A DNA stretch of 50,229 nucleotides from Hoylesella buccalis ATCC 35310 (lineage in GTDB: Bacteria; Bacteroidota; Bacteroidia; Bacteroidales; Bacteroidaceae): NCBI RefSeq assembly GCF_000177075.1, contig NZ_ADEG01000009.1:1-50229 (forward strand), read 5' to 3'. The position numbers and the translations under genes were made by a program. Below, piece by piece: positions 31,869-40,178 of this stretch. The stretch's first letter is position 1. Every line of letters starts with the position of its first letter. Below the pieces are notes generated by a model. The model had not been told where the DNA came from. It was given only the letters and a program-made list of their open reading frames with translations, and did no database searches.

Positions 31869-34800
31869 TTAACTATTATTTTCTTCCCTTGCCATCTCCA
31901 GATTGATGTCAAACGCCTTGACGAGCTTCTCATAATCAAAGCAATAGGAACGTTGTTGGACGGACATTTTGGTGGGCTGCCCCTTGGCATCACGGTGATC
32001 GAAGTCAAGGACCTGATTACCCTTTTTGACAACATGATACGTCATGCGCTGCTCGCCCAGATACTCTTTGCTGTTTTCTAAATAGTAACGGAGCGACTCT
32101 TCGGGCAGTGAGGTCTCTCCGTTGCGGTGGGCATTGAGCTTATAGAGCATGAAGATGCGGGTCTTCTGAAGATAAAGTATCTTGTGCGGCTCTGCCCATT
32201 CCGTTTCATTGATGATACTGGAATGGAACCGGCTGACAGTTCTAATTCTAAAATCGGCATCTTCGTAAATTTCTCCCTCACTATTGAGAAACTGCACCAT
32301 ACGCCAGAAGCTACCCAACTCGTCGTTTGTCTTACATTCCATGTTTTGGTGTATAATGCCTTCAACCGTGATATTCAATATTTCTGAATACGAGAGAGGC
32401 AAATCCAATTTGCCTTCCAAACATCGGAAGGCTGTAAGTGGGACCACCCAGTTTTGCACAATGCGGTCGATGACATTCCTACTGCCTAACCGTTTGTTTA
32501 CATCATCCAATATCAAATGATACTGATCATAAAAGGCTTTGACAAACAGTTCCCTATGAGTCAAAAGCTGTAGGGTTAAGTGCGTCATTCCTTTAGAACG
32601 CATCATGAGCAATCTTTGGTAGTTCTTCTTTTCATCATCTGTAAAGTCTGACTTGGGAAACGAGAGGAAGATAAGCCGGCTGAAGAGTGCGATGTCGGTC
32701 GTAGGCATCTCTTGTCCGGAGATAATCACGCCTGCATCTACGGCGGTGGTCTCCTTCTTCTTGTCGGTGGCCATGTTCATGCGCGTGCGCCCCGTACCGT
32801 CCCAAAGGCCCTTGATAAACTCTATCTTGGCGGTGTCGATGCCGTTCTTGTATTCGTCGATGTGCACCAGAGCATTGGCGGCGGCAGCTACCGTGTCGTT
32901 GAGGGCGGGAATGGTGGAGTTCTGTATGTTAGGCGGTATGTTGTCAATCACAAAGAACGACATCAAGGTGTGTCCTAACTCACTCTTGCCAGAACCCTTC
33001 GGACCGAAGAGATCGAGGATGGGGAATGAGCGTGTGGTGAGGGTGATGATGTCACGGAAAAGGGTGGCAAGATAAAAGCAGAAGCCTATCTTGCCATTGT
33101 CGCCAAAGACGAGGAAGAGCTGACGGGTGAAGTCTCGGAGCAAAATCATTGAGAAATTGAAATGCACAAACTGACGCTCAAAACGGAAATAGTCAGTGTT
33201 TTCCTTATAAATCTGAGAGAAGGCTGGCAGGTAGTAGTTACCCTTCTCGTCCAGGTGTACGATACCGTACTCGTTGACTTCACTGAACTTGCCTCCATAA
33301 TAGATGCCGTTGCCAAAAGCATAGAAGCCTTTCTTGTTCCAGCCGAGCTGCTTGATTTGGGCTGCTGTCTCGGTCTTTTCGTAGAGGAAGCACTTTAGCT
33401 TAATGAGTTCCTTCTCGCCAGCTTTCCAGATGAAGTTGCCGAGAGATTCGAGTTTTTGGCGGAACTTTTGTAACGAGATAAGGTCTTCCTGCTCCATCTC
33501 TATAATTTCCTTGATGCCTAACTCGTTGGTGAGCAAGAAGAGTCGTTTGGCCATGAGCGGGTCCTTGATGTGGAAGAGTGGTGTCAGCGTAAAATTGCTC
33601 CATTCAATCACTCCTCCCTTCTCGGTGGTGGAGAAGTATTTGCCGTGGTCTATCCAAAAACCGTACTGACGGTTTAGGTCGATTTCGTCCTCCTTTGGGC
33701 TGTCGCGCCTCGTCCTCTCGTTCTCGACGGCTTTCTGCCAGAAGAGTTTTCCTCGGTGATATTTGGTGAGGGCATCAATGAACATAGTGAGCTTGGTGTC
33801 GTCATCGATAAAGGACAACAGGTGGGCTATTTGCTTCACGGCATCACTCTTTTGCTCAGTGTTGCCGCTTGTTTCAAATAGTTTGGCGGCCAGCCACAGG
33901 ATAAAGTCCTCTTCCTCTACAGCCTTGAAGAGCGTTTGATTCTTGAAATAGGTATCGGGATCTTCCTTCTTACCTTCCTTAGTGATGGGTATCTCCTTGA
34001 CCGATACGATAAGGTGCTGTTCAGTGGCGAGCTTCCCTGCCTTCATTACGGCTTCGATACCCGTACCATAATCGGCGCCACCCTTGGGTGGGTCGTTGTC
34101 GGGAATGAAGCAAACCTTACTGACTGCCCTCTTGATGAGTTGAAACTGCTCCGCTGTCCATGCCGAACCAAGGTCGGCCACGGTGTTCTGCACACCAATG
34201 GCATGCAGACGCATACAGTCGGGGGCTCCCTCCACAAGGTACATCTGCTCGGTCTTTCCTGCCGCCCGCCATGCCACGTCCAAACCAAAGACCGTGTTAC
34301 GCTTATTGTAAAGAAACGACTCCTTGCTATTGAGATACTTGGGCTGACTGTCGTCCATCACCCTTGCCGTGAAGCCGATGATGTGCTGGTAGCGGTCTTT
34401 GATGGGGATGACGATACGGTCCTGGAAGAAGTCGTAGCCCTGCTTGTTAATGAGTCCCAACTCCTGGAGAAATTCCTTTTGCAAGGGCAGATGAGCGAGG
34501 GCTTTGCCGTCGATGGGCGCAAAACCGATCTCTATCTCATCGCAATACTTCTGCCCCCAGCGGCGGTAGGCATAGTCCTGGGCAGGCTTGTAGCGCAGAA
34601 ACACCTCACGGTAATGTTTATGTACGGTGGCATTGACAATCAGTAGCGACTCACGTTTCAGGCGCTGCTGCTTCTCATCGATGGTTTCCTCGCGTTCCTC
34701 CACCTCTATGCCGTACTTCCTGCCCAGCCACTTCACGGCCTCTAGGTAGGTCATGTTCTCATGCTCCATCAGGAAGGTAATCGCATTACCTCCTTTATGG

Positions 34801-34982
34801 CACCCGAAACAGTAGAACATGCTGCGGTTGGGCGTAACTGTAAACGACGGTGTCTTCTCCTGATGGAAAGGACACAGCGCACGATAGATGATGCCTCGCT
34901 TCTGGAGTGACAAGAATTCGCCCACCACCTCTTCTATATGCGTCGCATCAAGTACCTTTTCTATAATGGCCTTGGGTATCAT
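31869..34982 (-). CDS. Primase-helicase fusion (CHC2 zinc finger, Toprim, P-loop ATPase)
   Basis: 1037 residues. The N-terminal zinc finger has C37-x2-H40 and C58-x2-C61 (CPFH, CFGC). The DnaG-type catalytic region follows, with YAYRRWGQKYCDEIEIGFAP, Toprim motifs YLVEGAPD (about 250) and CFIPDNDPP (about 293). The C-terminal part has Walker A FGPKGSGKSE (about 660-670) and a Walker-B-like ALVHIDEYKNG, as in plasmid and phage primase-helicases. It can prime and probably unwind, giving the element its own replication start. It is the last gene of a minus-strand group with the two small genes upstream. Long low-complexity linkers are absent, so the fusion looks intact. Confidence 0.88.
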   Translation of the reverse strand: MIPKAIIEKVLDATHIEEVVGEFLSLQKRGIIYRALCPFHQEKTPSFTVTPNRSMFYCFGCHKGGNAITFLMEHENMTYLEAVKWLGRKYGIEVEEREETIDEKQQRLKRESLLIVNATVHKHYREVFLRYKPAQDYAYRRWGQKYCDEIEIGFAPIDGKALAHLPLQKEFLQELGLINKQGYDFFQDRIVIPIKDRYQHIIGFTARVMDDSQPKYLNSKESFLYNKRNTVFGLDVAWRAAGKTEQMYLVEGAPDCMRLHAIGVQNTVADLGSAWTAEQFQLIKRAVSKVCFIPDNDPPKGGADYGTGIEAVMKAGKLATEQHLIVSVKEIPITKEGKKEDPDTYFKNQTLFKAVEEEDFILWLAAKLFETSGNTEQKSDAVKQIAHLLSFIDDDTKLTMFIDALTKYHRGKLFWQKAVENERTRRDSPKEDEIDLNRQYGFWIDHGKYFSTTEKGGVIEWSNFTLTPLFHIKDPLMAKRLFLLTNELGIKEIIEMEQEDLISLQKFRQKLESLGNFIWKAGEKELIKLKCFLYEKTETAAQIKQLGWNKKGFYAFGNGIYYGGKFSEVNEYGIVHLDEKGNYYLPAFSQIYKENTDYFRFERQFVHFNFSMILLRDFTRQLFLVFGDNGKIGFCFYLATLFRDIITLTTRSFPILDLFGPKGSGKSELGHTLMSFFVIDNIPPNIQNSTIPALNDTVAAAANALVHIDEYKNGIDTAKIEFIKGLWDGTGRTRMNMATDKKKETTAVDAGVIISGQEMPTTDIALFSRLIFLSFPKSDFTDDEKKNYQRLLMMRSKGMTHLTLQLLTHRELFVKAFYDQYHLILDDVNKRLGSRNVIDRIVQNWVVPLTAFRCLEGKLDLPLSYSEILNITVEGIIHQNMECKTNDELGSFWRMVQFLNSEGEIYEDADFRIRTVSRFHSSIINETEWAEPHKILYLQKTRIFMLYKLNAHRNGETSLPEESLRYYLENSKEYLGEQRMTYHVVKKGNQVLDFDHRDAKGQPTKMSVQQRSYCFDYEKLVKAFDINLEMAREENNS

Positions 34983-35090
34983 TTCATCCTCTAATCATGT
35001 TTGGGGTTACAAAAAAATGCCTCAGCCGACTGGCTTCTCAGCGGGTCGGCCAAGGGCTTCTACTTAGTCACTTGTTATTTAGAGGATTTG

Positions 35091-35294
35091 CTAAGTATCT
35101 CTCAGTCCCGCCACCAGTTCCGACTTCAGGATATACCAGCAACGTCCCATCTTGTGGGCTGGAATCTGTCCATTCTCTATCCGGCGGCGGATGGTACATT
35201 CCTTGCGTTGCAACATTTTTGCAATGTCAGGCACAGTATAAACGGTGTCCGTTGCATCTACAATACCGTTGGCAGTAAGCATGGACTTAATCAT
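35091..35294 (-). CDS. Excisionase/MerR-type helix-turn-helix protein
   Basis: 67 residues from the ATG at 35294, which overlaps the stop of the upstream gene (ATGATTAA), so the two are translationally coupled. The sequence YTVPDIAKMLQRKECTIRRR followed by IENGQIPAHKMGRCWYI is a winged helix of the kind called helix-turn-helix, excisionase family. In Bacteroides elements such proteins act as excision factors or regulators. No integrase is in the window to pair with it. It is followed by the primase-helicase gene after 108 bases. Confidence 0.75.
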   Translation of the reverse strand: MIKSMLTANGIVDATDTVYTVPDIAKMLQRKECTIRRRIENGQIPAHKMGRCWYILKSELVAGLRDT

Positions 35295-35622
35295 ACTCTG
35301 TTCCAATCTCCCATTTGTCTCTTTCGAAGAAACTCTTTGGGAATTTGTTTTTCCAATTTTGTGCATCTTTATTTCCGTTAAGTTCATTTTCTCGTTCTTC
35401 TCGCGAAACCACATAGATACCTAAACGCTCTGCCTCTTGGTTGTAGGCTACATGGACAAACTTGCCTGTACGACGACCATGCCCTGTGTTGTACTTACTG
35501 ATAACATTTCTCACACTGTGTTCTTTTTCAAAAGGCACATTGGCAACCTTTAGCTCGCCAATTTTCGTTTTGCGCACCCATTCTAAGGGGCGGACGAGCC
35601 GTTCTACTTTAATCTTATTCAT
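35287..35622 (-). CDS. Small basic protein, unknown
   Basis: 111 residues. It is basic, with a conserved-looking core VRNVISKYNTGHGRRTGKFV followed by YVVSREERENE; no signal peptide or membrane segment. The position directly upstream of, and overlapping, the excisionase-like gene suggests a DNA-related role in the same operon. I do not recognise a family. A possible -7 box (TATTTTTG on the minus strand, 35793-35786) has no well-placed -33 partner. Confidence 0.55.
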   Translation of the reverse strand: MNKIKVERLVRPLEWVRKTKIGELKVANVPFEKEHSVRNVISKYNTGHGRRTGKFVHVAYNQEAERLGIYVVSREERENELNGNKDAQNWKNKFPKSFFERDKWEIGTEYD

Positions 35623-36009
35623 ATCGATGAATTTTTAATTATACCAGGCAATATGCGATGGCACATTAAAGTAAAAACTATTCGTACATTATTAGGTGCT
35701 GTAATGCTGTGCAAGAATCCATTTACTTCCATTATACTATATCGTTAGGGTAATCACTTTTTCGTGATTTCGAGATTCATTGCTGCAAAAATATAGACAA
35801 AAATATGGAGAAAAGAGAACAAAACTCGTAAACTGTGCCAACCAACCAACTATTTAACTTTTGGTATGGGAAGCTATAGGATAGAATGAGTTTTTTAGGG
35901 AAATAATCTTGCTGTATGTGCAAACCTAAAAGCTTTTTCAAAGGGATTATTGTTTGCATGAAGAGTGTCATTCACAGTATTCACTTCACCCATATTATGT
36001 TCGGTAAAC

Positions 36010-36119
36010 ATTATCTTTCGCAAACATAATTTTGATTAGAATTAAAAGATTGGTGATTTTGTGTGTTGATAGTGATTAAAATATTATCTTTGCAAAACAT
36101 AATGTTTGGCAAAGATAAT
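36010..36119 (+). promoter_or_regulatory. Operator-like repeats and promoter of the AAA/DUF234 gene
   Basis: A 21-base motif beginning ATTATCTTT and ending CATAAT occurs twice in the same direction (36010-36030 and 36083-36103). The second copy contains the -7-like box TATCTTTG (36085-36092) and is the left arm of a perfect 11-bp inverted repeat, ATTATCTTTGC/GCAAAGATAAT (36083-36093 with 36109-36119). A repressor bound here would block the promoter. The gene starts at 36130. Bases 35623-36009 otherwise hold nothing I can call. Confidence 0.5.
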
Positions 36120-36129
36120 TATTGATAAT

Positions 36130-37542
36130 ATGGAATTTATTGATAGAATAGAAGAAACTGCAACGTTCAAGCGCACTCTGGGCCTTAGCCGGCCTGTGCT
36201 GATTGTGATTTATGGTAGGCGGCGTATTGGAAAGTCAGAACTCATCAAGCATGTTTTGACCAATCAGGATGTGTACCATTTGAGCGAAGAAGCACAGACG
36301 CAGCAGCAGATAGATTCCTTTGCTAAGACTGTTTCGTTTACGTTTGACGGATTTGACCGTGTGTCATACCATGATTGGGAAACGATACTCACCTCTATCA
36401 ATCTATATGTTGGGGAGAACACATCAGTTTGCTTAGATGAGTTTTCTTATCTTGTCAAGAGCGACCCTTCGCTGCCTTCCATCATTCAACGATTGGTGGA
36501 TAGCAAAAAACTGAAATACAACCTAATACTTTGTGGTTCCTCCCAACTGATGATGCACTCGTTGGTACTCAATGAAACATCGCCCTTGTATCAACGCTGT
36601 GCTTGGCAGCCAAAGCTGAAGCAACTGCGTTTGCCTTATATAAAAGAAGCCCTGCATTGTTCCGACCAGCAGGCTGTTGAGGAATATGCCGTTTGGGGTG
36701 GTGTGCCACGCTACTGGGAACTCCGTGCCGACTTCGACAGCTTGGAGGTAGCGGTGCGCAATCTTTTGGTCAATAATTATGGCACGCTGTACGATGAGCC
36801 AACACGGTTGCTTCGTGACGAACGTCGTGATACGGCTACATCTTTCTCATTACTTACTACGGTGGGCAACGGGGTGAATCGCATTTCGGAAATAGCCAGT
36901 CGTATGCAGCAGCCTGCGACCAACCTTTCTCAGCCCATCAGCATACTGACCGATTTAGGCTATGTGGAGAAAGATATACCATTTGGCGACAATCCGAAGA
37001 GTAGCAAGAAAGGACTGTATCGTCTTGGTGACAACTTTCTTTCCTTCTATTACAGATTTATCAATCCCAACAAATATCTCATTGAACTCGACCGCCAGAA
37101 TCTCGTAATGGATATTATCCGTAAAGACTTCAGCACATACGTTGGTCAGGTATGGGAAAAGATTTGTCGCGACTTCGTAACAGGCAATGAAATCGATGGT
37201 GTAGTCTATGGCATTGCCTCACGGTGGTGGGGCGGCATACCAAAAGAAGATGGCAACAATGACTACGAACAGATAGAGCTCGACCTTGTAGCTGAATCGC
37301 TCGATAAAAAGCACATCCTCGTGGCAGAATGTAAATGGCGGGAACGCGACGAGGCACAGAGCGTATATGAGCAATTAACAAGCCGTGCCAGCCGCTTACC
37401 CTTCGTAAAGAAGGGGCAAAAGGTACACACGATATTGTTCCTCAAAACAGAAACCAAGGCTGATGTTCCATGTTATTATCCCAAAGACATCATAGCGTCT
37501 ATGCTGCAAGAGGATGCCTCCAAAGACAAAGCTTCATATTAA
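36130..37542 (+). CDS. AAA ATPase with DUF234 nuclease-like C-terminus
   Basis: 470 residues from the ATG at 36130; a TTG at 36106 would add eight but falls inside the operator repeat. Walker A YGRRRIGKSEL (P-loop 29-36) and Walker B SVCLDEFSYL (about 100-110) define an archaeal-type AAA domain. A winged helix (about 255-310) leads to a DUF234 domain (about 330-440) with restriction-nuclease-like residues in ELDLVAESLDKKHILVAECKW. Related to the ATPase at 26214-27467 in design but not in sequence. It may be a cargo gene or a toxin-like system; its upstream repeats suggest tight regulation. It is monocistronic. Confidence 0.85.
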   Translation: MEFIDRIEETATFKRTLGLSRPVLIVIYGRRRIGKSELIKHVLTNQDVYHLSEEAQTQQQIDSFAKTVSFTFDGFDRVSYHDWETILTSINLYVGENTSVCLDEFSYLVKSDPSLPSIIQRLVDSKKLKYNLILCGSSQLMMHSLVLNETSPLYQRCAWQPKLKQLRLPYIKEALHCSDQQAVEEYAVWGGVPRYWELRADFDSLEVAVRNLLVNNYGTLYDEPTRLLRDERRDTATSFSLLTTVGNGVNRISEIASRMQQPATNLSQPISILTDLGYVEKDIPFGDNPKSSKKGLYRLGDNFLSFYYRFINPNKYLIELDRQNLVMDIIRKDFSTYVGQVWEKICRDFVTGNEIDGVVYGIASRWWGGIPKEDGNNDYEQIELDLVAESLDKKHILVAECKWRERDEAQSVYEQLTSRASRLPFVKKGQKVHTILFLKTETKADVPCYYPKDIIASMLQEDASKDKASY

Positions 37543-37873
37543 ACATTCTTGAGTCGGTAACTTTTGCAAGTTATGAAAAAAAATATCCGCCACAAAATAG
37601 AGATGTGATCTTCATATAATATTGTGTACAATATCTTATAAGAGGTGTTGGGAATACTCGATAGTTGTCTGTTAAAGAAACTAAAATGAGATTTGGAACT
37701 TTCATGGATATTAGTTATCTTTGTATTGTTATTTAGAGGATTTTAGTTGTGCCGATTGAGTCTCTTTCGAAAGATCTTCATCCAGACTATTCTCCTACAA
37801 TGATCTTTGATTTAATTAACGGCAGATTTCTTCTTCATGTACTATAAAGCCAAATAGCGCTACGGGGCAAAAA

Positions 37874-38248
37874 TGTGTTACCAACGATGCGTTTGTGTTA
37901 CCAATGTGTTACCACTTGATATTTCACAAATTGACCATACTTTTTATAAAAGTTTCGTATATCACTGAAAACGAACTTGTTGTAGCGTTTTTTATGGTGG
38001 CATATAAGGCTTAACTCCATGCAAATCGCGACCCCATGCGAGTCACAAAGTACTAAAAAAGAGGATTTCAGCAATGAAGCCCTCTTTTCCGTTTATACAA
38101 GCCACTTGTTAGCTAAATAGCACATTTAGAGGAAGTTATGCTAAATGTTGAACCTGCGGCTAACAGGACGTAACGGGAATTAAAAAGCCCTATCGGGAAC
38201 AAAATGTGTTACCAATATGTGTTACCACCCCCCAAAAATGTGTTACCA
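37874..38248. repeat. Six TGTGTTACCA direct repeats in two clusters
   Basis: TGTGTTACCA occurs at 37874, 37894, 37905 and at 38205, 38218, 38239, always in the same direction. The two clusters share the ending TGTGTTACCACTTG and the lead-in GGG..AAAATG, so a module of about 55 bases is duplicated about 330 bases apart. The spacing differs: starts 20 and 11 bases apart in the first cluster, 13 and 21 in the second. Arm-type integrase sites look like this. The 37543-38302 stretch has no other gene; 37543-37873 shows only AT-rich sequence. Confidence 0.55.
38057..38088. terminator. Terminator-like hairpin between the repeat clusters
   Basis: AAAAGAGG pairs with CCTCTTTT (38057-38064 with 38081-38088), with an A run before and a T run within the stem end. 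It resembles a bidirectional rho-independent terminator, but no gene ends nearby. It may be the tail of a gene lost by rearrangement. Confidence 0.45.
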
Positions 38249-38302
38249 CTTGTATATGATGACCCCAAAATTACTCCTTTAGTCGATTTAATTAGTTAAA
38301 TT

Positions 38303-38461
38303 ATGCTAAAAGAGAATGTAACGGTTATAAGTGCTGCCATCGAACTGGCAACAGGCGGAGCCGTAAAACCACATGTAGGCACTGGTGGTGGAGGTTCAAC
38401 ATCAGAATTGCCGTGGAGAGATAAGTACAAGGATAAATACAAACCTATGAAAAAGAGATGA
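38303..38461 (+). pseudogene. Relaxase C-terminal remnant
   Basis: A 52-residue frame with an in-frame stop just upstream of its ATG. It contains AAIELATGGAVKPHVGTGGG followed by a Ser/Thr stretch and ELPWRDKYK. The glycine-rich tail ending in LPWR/LPWG is typical, from memory, of Bacteroides relaxase C-termini (MobB/relaxase family). The catalytic part is missing, so this is probably a fragment left by deletion or insertion. A real small gene cannot be ruled out. Confidence 0.4.
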
Positions 38462-38499
38462 CAGTTGTTTGCAAAAAATAAAGATTTCGCTTTGTCAGA

Positions 38500-38634
38500 A
38501 TGGAAAGCAACCTTTTCAAAATGAAAGGGTATTACAAGGATGTTGTTTATTTTGTAAAATCATATCTTACTGATTATCTGCTGTTTGTTACCATCCTTAG
38601 CTCTTTGGTACTCCATTTGTATATAGTGATGTAA
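38500..38634 (+). CDS. Small membrane protein upstream of trkH
   Basis: 44 residues beginning MESNLFKMKGYYKDVVYFVK and ending in one hydrophobic helix (LLFVTILSSLVLHLYIV). The stop is 18 bases before the TrkH ATG at 38653. Small membrane subunits accompany several potassium transporters, for example KdpF, so a supporting role is possible. There is no family I recognise, and short frames like this can arise by chance. Confidence 0.4.
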   Translation: MESNLFKMKGYYKDVVYFVKSYLTDYLLFVTILSSLVLHLYIVM

Positions 38635-38652
38635 GTATAATAAGTGACATTT

Positions 38653-40149
38653 ATGGATATAAAGCAATACGGGGTAAGTCCCAATATGGAAAAGGAACTC
38701 AGCTATCGGTTTATTGCCTATCTGATAGGTTTGCTCTTGGCATTCGAATCGATGCTGCTGCTAGCATGCTGCTGCGTGTCCCTGATGTATGGCGGGAGAG
38801 ATTTGATAGCCTTCGCCGTTTCGTGTTCTGTATGTCTGGCGGCAAGCATCATGCTGTTAGTCTATGGTCGGAAAAAGAAGTCTGCTCCCTCACGCTATGA
38901 AGCCTATATCGTGGTGGCTCTTTCCTGGGTGTTTTACACGGTTTTCGGAATGTTCCCCTACCTGTTGGGCGGCTACATCCCGAATATTACCGACGCTTTC
39001 TTTGAGACAATGTCAGGTTTCACCACCACAGGAGCCACCATATTGGACAACATCGAGAGCATGCCTTATGGCATATTATTCTGGAGAAGTCTGACGCAAT
39101 GGATAGGCGGTTTGGGGATTGTCTGCTTTTCCATAGTTCTCTTGCCTGAGTTCGGTGTCAGCAGTCAGATGCTCTATCTCTCTGAGGCAACGGGAGTGAC
39201 TCACAACAAGATTTGTCCCAAGACACGTGTCATGGCACGGTATATATTCTTGGTTTATATCTTGTTGACTGTCATCGAGAGCGCACTCTTGAAGGTTGGG
39301 GGCATGAGCTTATTGGATGCCGTGTGTCATTCCATGGCCACCATAGCCACAGGAGGCTTCTCTACCAAACAGGAAAGCATTGCCTATTGGCATTCTCCGT
39401 ATATAGAATACGTGGTGTCGTTGTTCATGTTGCTTTCTGCCATCAATTTCTCGCTCTATATTGTTGCCTTAAGGGGAAGTTGGAAACAACTATGGCAAAA
39501 CGTGGAACTCAGATGGTTCGCCTCCTCCGCAGGTCTGCTTACCCTGATTATCTCGACGGCACTCATCCTGAACAACGGCTATGGCGTGGAGGAAGCATTC
39601 CGCAAATCCCTGTTCCAAGTGGCTACTTGTCACACCTCGTGTGGCTTTGCCACTGACGACTACAACCTGTGGCCGTCATTTACATGGATGCTGCTGATTT
39701 TTGCGATGCTGTCGGGTGGATGCACAGGGTCAACCAGTGGAGGTATTAAAAATCTCAGAATGATAATAGTCGCCCATTGCATACGCAACCAGTTCCGTCA
39801 GATACTGCATCCGCGTGCCGTATTGCCTATAAGAGCTGGTAGTATGTTTGACAATAAGCTGGTGACAATGGTTCTTGTATTCTTCGCCGCCTATATGTCA
39901 GTTGCCTTTATCGGCTGGACACTGCTGATGGTATTCGGAGTAGGACTTACAGAAGCCATGAGTACCGTGATTTCTGCAATGGGTAATGTAGGACCTGGGT
40001 TAGGCAGCTTCGGTCCTGCCTTCTCATGGGCAGCATTGCCCGATGCCGCCAAATGGATACTCTCATCACTGATGCTCATAGGCAGACTTGAAATTTTCGG
40101 TTTCCTTCTCATATTCTACAAATCGACGTGGAGTGGCAGTTGGTCATAG
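38653..40149 (+). CDS. trkH: TrkH-type potassium uptake channel
   Basis: 498 residues from the ATG at 38653; a GTG at 38644 would add three. About ten to twelve hydrophobic helices are visible, with the four pore-loop motifs of the Trk/Ktr/HKT superfamily: GFTTTGATIL (first), HSMATIATGGFST (second), CHTSCGFATDDYN (third, with Ser-Cys in place of Thr-Ser) and SAMGNVGPGLG (fourth). The channel works with the regulatory ring protein TrkA, not present here. Its position beside a split KdpD sensor and the kdp operon makes one potassium locus. A 6-bp hairpin follows. Confidence 0.9.
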   Translation: MDIKQYGVSPNMEKELSYRFIAYLIGLLLAFESMLLLACCCVSLMYGGRDLIAFAVSCSVCLAASIMLLVYGRKKKSAPSRYEAYIVVALSWVFYTVFGMFPYLLGGYIPNITDAFFETMSGFTTTGATILDNIESMPYGILFWRSLTQWIGGLGIVCFSIVLLPEFGVSSQMLYLSEATGVTHNKICPKTRVMARYIFLVYILLTVIESALLKVGGMSLLDAVCHSMATIATGGFSTKQESIAYWHSPYIEYVVSLFMLLSAINFSLYIVALRGSWKQLWQNVELRWFASSAGLLTLIISTALILNNGYGVEEAFRKSLFQVATCHTSCGFATDDYNLWPSFTWMLLIFAMLSGGCTGSTSGGIKNLRMIIVAHCIRNQFRQILHPRAVLPIRAGSMFDNKLVTMVLVFFAAYMSVAFIGWTLLMVFGVGLTEAMSTVISAMGNVGPGLGSFGPAFSWAALPDAAKWILSSLMLIGRLEIFGFLLIFYKSTWSGSWS

Positions 40150-40159
40150 AGAAATATGG

Positions 40160-40175
40160 TTGCCCCTAAGGGCAA
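40160..40175 (+). terminator. Hairpin between trkH and the KdpD-like gene
   Basis: TTGCCC-CTAA-GGGCAA (40160-40165 with 40170-40175) forms a perfect 6-bp hairpin with a 4-base loop. No T run follows, so it is weak as a terminator. It ends 3 bases before the ATG at 40179 and may influence translation of the next gene. Confidence 0.4.
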
Positions 40176-40178
40176 TAA

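Noticed and set aside
33936..34646. 236-residue plus-strand frame opposite the primase gene
   Set aside because: Shadow of the Toprim/primase coding region; no motif and no signal for expression.
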